Shown here: in pieces, positions 61,540 to 64,000 of the stretch
Position numbering within the stretch: position 1 is the first letter of the stretch
How the letters are laid out: each line of letters opens with the position of its first letter
From: CAWVSB01 sp046710535
Lineage (GTDB): Bacteria > Pseudomonadota > Gammaproteobacteria > Pseudomonadales > CAWVSB01
DNA: 64,000 bases
Reading direction: 5' to 3'
Assembly (NCBI GenBank): GCA_046710535.1
Contig: JBKEHH010000010.1
Span: 47,016 to 111,015 of the forward strand
The notes under the pieces: generated by a model
What the model was told of the DNA's origin: nothing
The model's database searches: none
What the model saw: the letters and a program-made list of their open reading frames with translations, nothing else
Translations under genes and position numbers: made by a program

Positions 61540-61991
61540 GGTACTGAAAAGTTATTTTTGAATTTCGCAACACACCCAACCGATCTACAGCATCATACCG
61601 AAACCACTCGACTCCAAGACACAAAAGCGCCCTCTCTTAAATCCCGATAATGTCTTGCCGAAATTAAATTACGTCCCAAATTGAATAAATTATAGGCCTC
61701 TTTGTGAGCTGATAGAAATCAGTTTGCCTGCGTTACTGACTTAAACTTTCGCATGCCTCTTTCACGACCCCTAGTGACTTGACGCGAAAGCTCAGCTTTG
61801 TTATTCGCATACTATCTTGAGTTATGATCAACATTTGGAATTAACTCCCGATGAACAACGTTATAACTTCTTAATTTATCAGTAACGATTTCTCTCGGCT
61901 CGCCTTTGTTTGATTTTAAAAGCCGTTTGAAGAATATCTTAGCCGCTTTAGCGTTTACCCTACTCTGCAAGAATACATCAACAACCTCACC

Positions 61992-62030
61992 ATACCCAAA
62001 ACACTCGCTACGCTCACCGGGCAGGCTCTC
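61992..62030 (+). repeat. Short repeat inserted in the IS6 transposase, copy B (in frame)
   Basis: A 39-bp extra segment in the plus orientation begins ATACCCAAAACACTCGCTAC. It adds ESLPGERSECFGY to the transposase between VDQ and GEVV without shifting the frame. Its core AAAACACTCGCTACGCTCA is identical to the other copy. Confidence 0.75.
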
Positions 62031-62162
62031 TTGGTCAACTGTTCTCCACAGATAATGCTGCATACCATTTATTTTGACGAAGACTTCATCAAGAAATAAA
62101 GTATCACCGAATCCTTTGTGAGCTTTCTTTAAACGACGCGTATAAATCTTGCCAAATTTGAT

Positions 62163-62196
62163 ACTGAGCCACCCCATGAGCGTAGCGAGTGTTTTG
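62163..62196 (-). repeat. Short repeat inserted in the IS6 transposase, copy A (opposite orientation)
   Basis: A 34-bp extra segment follows HWC of the transposase and shifts the frame. Read on the minus strand it is CAAAACACTCGCTACGCTCA then TGGGGTGGCTCAGT, matching copy B over about 30 nt with only a few changes. The same kind of motif, CGTCGCTGCGCTCC, appears at 721-734. Confidence 0.75.
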
Positions 62197-62546
62197 GCAC
62201 CAATGACGAATCGCTTGCCGAGAAACTATAACTCCTCGCTCGGCTAACAGATCTTCGACATCTCAATAACTTAGCTTGAATCGATAATAAACCCAAACTG
62301 CATAACTGATGATAGCCGGAGGAAAACGGTGACGCTTGTATGTGCTCATCAACCAATTATATCAAAAAAGCTGAGTTAACTTGCCAGCACCCCTAAACTT
62401 GTATCGAAGGGAATTTAACGGAATTAGATAACAGGGAAATTGTCTTGCTAGAGAACTGTGGACATACGCCGTATAAATTCTATTTCACTTGCCTATAACG
62501 CTAATATTTTGGACTTAATATGGACTTAAATTACTAAAATAAAAAA

Positions 62547-62563
62547 CCCGCAACATGTGCGGG
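62547..62563 (-). terminator. Stem-loop downstream of the tRNA-Ala relic
   Basis: CCCGCA/TGCGGG (62547-62552 with 62558-62563) is flanked by A-runs upstream and TTTT downstream on the plus strand. Its place relative to the relic matches the terminators of the other tRNA-Ala copies. Confidence 0.6.
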
Positions 62564-62593
62564 ATTTTAAGCTGCTGATTTAACAGCATTTTT

Positions 62594-62657
62594 TGGTGGA
62601 GCCTAGCGGGATCAGACCGCTGACCTTTTATGCCCTGCAGGTGCAACACTGCCAGCG
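62594..62657 (-). pseudogene. tRNA-Ala relic
   Basis: 62594-62625 matches the 3' 32 nt of the tRNA-Ala at 821-896 with two changes in the T-loop (GATCAGACC for GATCGAACC). After an insertion of about 16 nt, 62643-62655 matches the anticodon-arm segment CAACACTGCCAG. The acceptor 5' half is gone, so no working tRNA can form. Apart from this, the stretch 62392-62937 holds only small unsupported frames. Confidence 0.7.
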
Positions 62658-62937
62658 ATACGCGTATAAAAACTTAAACTATTGATTTATCTAATAAATT
62701 ATCGATTTATCAATAGCTTAAAAAATGGAGTTTTAGCGCTTTTCGCATTAAATCATACAAAAACTAATTTGAATTTAGAACACTGTTGCAACAATACCCA
62801 CCTATGTATTCATCAGCCGATTAGATCAAATCGAATGACTTGCCAGTACCGCGGTGGACCTTATACTCCGAAGTAACCCGACAGCGCAGTTATAGGAAGT
62901 TTCTAACGCAGTACAAGGATAAAACCCATGTTAGTTA

Positions 62938-63805
62938 TTATTCCTCAAAACCACTCGCCAGAACACCATGTTCAACTGTTGCGCTACCATTATTTAAAAG
63001 TGCACAGGTCTCTGTGTTATCTGGGTCAACGCACGTAGGTGCCTCGCCAATATAGTCGTCACTGTTCGGGTCACCCATAACGCGAAGGATCGAGTTGGGG
63101 GCTAGCCGAGCAGCAGTAAACGTATAGACTGGCTGAGCGCTACTTGCAGCTTCAAGTTTCTTAAACCACTCTTCCCCGTCAAGTGCTTTGACAAAATATT
63201 CAAAGCCATCAGAGTCCGTGACAACACTGCCATCAGGAATCACAAAACGATTGATATAACGATAGGAGTTCTTCCACTCATTCGTAAATCCGCCCAAATC
63301 TTCCCCGGTATTAACATCGTAAACATAGCCTGGAACACCCGAAAGTTGACCATGCCCGCCAAACTGCAGTGACAGACGCTTGCCACTATCTTGGCCATAC
63401 GCGTCTTCATCTGGTACTTGATAATACAATGTTCTGGGTGCAGCTATGACCACCGCCGTATCAGTCCCGCTTAGCATTAATGAATAACTAGGATGATTGT
63501 TGATACGGATTTGATACGTTGTTAAACCTACACCTTCATAAATCTTACCCATGCAGTATCGAAGTTCTGTTTCTTCATCACCAGTGAATTCTGGATGATC
63601 TTCATAAGCACCAAGACTATCTTTTTGGCACTCGATTTTCGCCAAATCTGAGTCTAATATAAGTGTCCCAGTACCTAAGCCCCAGCTCAAATTCTCAGAC
63701 CGTCCATCTACCGTCAAATATTGTGCATCACCAAAAGCATTATAGGGATCTGATGACGCGCTTAAGAAGCTGCTGACTGCACCTCCTTTTGTTAGAGGCA
63801 CTCCG
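62938..63805 (-). pseudogene. Secreted protein fragment, 5' end cut by an IS3-like element
   Basis: The open frame reaches 63891, but codons above 63805 come from the IS end, so about 289 residues belong to the gene. They begin GVPLTKGGAVSSFLSASSDP and continue with a mix of beta-strand-like segments (SYSLMLSGTDTAVVIAAPRT, RLSLQFGGHGQLSGVPGYVY, RFVIPDGSVVTDSDGFEYFV), with CVDPDNTETCALLNN and the ending EHGVLASGFEE. Endings such as FxxGFE are common in secreted proteins of some gammaproteobacteria. No catalytic motif is recognised. It is an exported protein remnant; function unknown. Confidence 0.6.
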
Positions 63806-64000
63806 TGTAGTGGCCTAATGATCTTGGACACCAACTTAGGTGGTAAAATCCATCTTACAGAGGTGTTTAATGACAACGAAAAGAAGAACATTCAGTCCTG
63901 AGTTTAAACGAGAAGCCGCGGAGCTAGTACTTCTACAGTCGTATAGTTACCCGCAAGCTTGCGACGCGCTGGGGGTTGGTGAAACGGCCCTAAGACGTTG
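63806..64000 (+). mobile_element. IS3-family insertion sequence, left end (runs past the window)
   Basis: The likely left terminus TGTAGTGGCCTAATGATCTT begins at 63806, followed by GGACACC. It begins with TG, as IS3 ends do, and lies 66 nt before the transposase start. The other end is outside the window. Confidence 0.75.
63872..64000 (+). CDS. IS3-family transposase OrfA, partial
   Basis: The ATG at 63872 is preceded by AGAGGTG. The first 43 codons read MTTKRRTFSPEFKREAAELV, then LLQSYSYPQACDALGVGETALRR, the helix-turn-helix of IS3 OrfA (F-x-x-E-F-K-x-x-A-x-x-L and the G-V-x-x-x-x-L turn). The gene continues beyond the window. It supplies the DNA-binding part of the transposase made by frameshifting with OrfB. 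Confidence 0.9.

Larger units (their letters stand above)
61593..62349 (-). pseudogene. IS6-family transposase, broken
   Basis: From ATG 62349 the minus strand reads STYKRHRFPPAIISYAVWVY, YRFKLSY, stop, then DVEDLLAERGVIVSRQAIRH. IKFGKIYTRRLKKAHKGFGD, LFLDEVFVKINGMQHYLWRT and GEVVDVFLQSRVNAKAAKIF follow, then VTDKLRSYNVVHRELIP, a stop in place of Gln, YANNKAELSRQVTRGRERGM and YRDLREGAFVSWSRV, ending TGA at 61593. These are the DDE-type segments of IS6 transposases, with the first catalytic Asp in LDEVF and the second in TDKLR. Two extra stretches (61992-62030, 39 nt, and 62163-62196, 34 nt) are absent from the family. Confidence 0.88.
61540..62391 (-). mobile_element. IS6-like insertion sequence (852 bp, degraded)
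   Basis: The ends are short imperfect inverted repeats: GGTACTGAAAAGTTA at 61540-61554 and, on the other strand, GGTGCTGGCAAGTTA (62377-62391), 12 of 15 identical. The transposase inside fills almost all of the length, as in IS6 elements of about 780-880 bp. No target duplication is seen (TCTTATGT left, CCTAAACT right). The right end (low coordinates) cuts alkA. The transposase is broken by a stop and two small insertions, so the element is dead. Confidence 0.8.

Noticed and set aside
821..62657. Whole window as one integrated island between tRNA-Ala repeats
   Set aside because: The interval is full of core genes such as gltX, nrdJ, hrpA and mnmC, and no integrase is present.

Overview
The window looks like a piece of chromosome from a free-living marine gammaproteobacterium, close in gene content to Cellvibrionales/Spongiibacteraceae and Pseudomonas relatives. 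This rests on the split class II ribonucleotide reductase (NrdJa/NrdJb), the Pseudomonas-type SpuC/BauA/PuuA/PuuB polyamine genes, a QseBC-type two-component pair, MnmC, DusA and HrpA, and moderately AT-rich DNA. The taxonomic placement is inference; no 16S gene is present. Nearly all genes are complete and tightly packed. Accessory DNA is concentrated at the two ends.

Layout. 1-900: tail of an AraC-type regulator, two copies of a hairpin-rich repeat that starts with the 3' end of tRNA-Ala, and the real tRNA-Ala(GGC). 964-6800: gltX, a decayed short-chain dehydrogenase, a small membrane protein, and nrdJa-nrdJb with two NrdR boxes and a (GCATTA)13 microsatellite upstream. 7221-12516: a chaperone-usher fimbrial operon (pilin, second pilin-like protein, chaperone, frameshifted usher, SPOR protein). 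12780-27829: a polyamine/beta-alanine region: puuB-bauA-malonyl-CoA decarboxylase-octaheme cytochrome on one strand, divergent puuA plus a membrane protein, then TetR, GGDEF, NTF2-like and 2H-phosphoesterase genes, spuC, purU and a GntR regulator with a shared palindromic operator. 27909-30949: QseBC-like two-component genes and two small secreted proteins. 30951-41000: thioesterase, amidohydrolase, hemolysin III broken by an 8-bp tandem repeat, a DUF3313-like protein, dusA, tal, a TerB-like protein, a STAS/SpoIIE partner-switch pair and mlaA. 40245-42224: a bufferin/HvfABC-type RiPP operon (Cys-rich EGKCG precursor, DUF692/MNIO enzyme, DUF2063 partner). 42382-61013: hrpA, fadD, a MaoC hydratase, cls, mnmC, a glutaminyl cyclase, an M16 peptidase, fklB, cinA and ogt. 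61013-64000: a degraded zone with alkA truncated by an IS6-type element, a tRNA-Ala relic, a secreted-protein fragment, and an IS3-type element running off the window.

How the genes fit together. PuuA and PuuB would glutamylate and oxidise putrescine, SpuC would transaminate polyamines or their products, BauA would turn beta-alanine into malonate semialdehyde, and malonyl-CoA decarboxylase would turn malonyl-CoA into acetyl-CoA. The most unusual items are the RiPP operon with EGKCG/EGSCG repeats, the IS6 transposase carrying two inverted copies of a short (about 33 bp) repeat, the 8-bp repeat that switches hemolysin III out of frame, and the tRNA-Ala-tail repeats.
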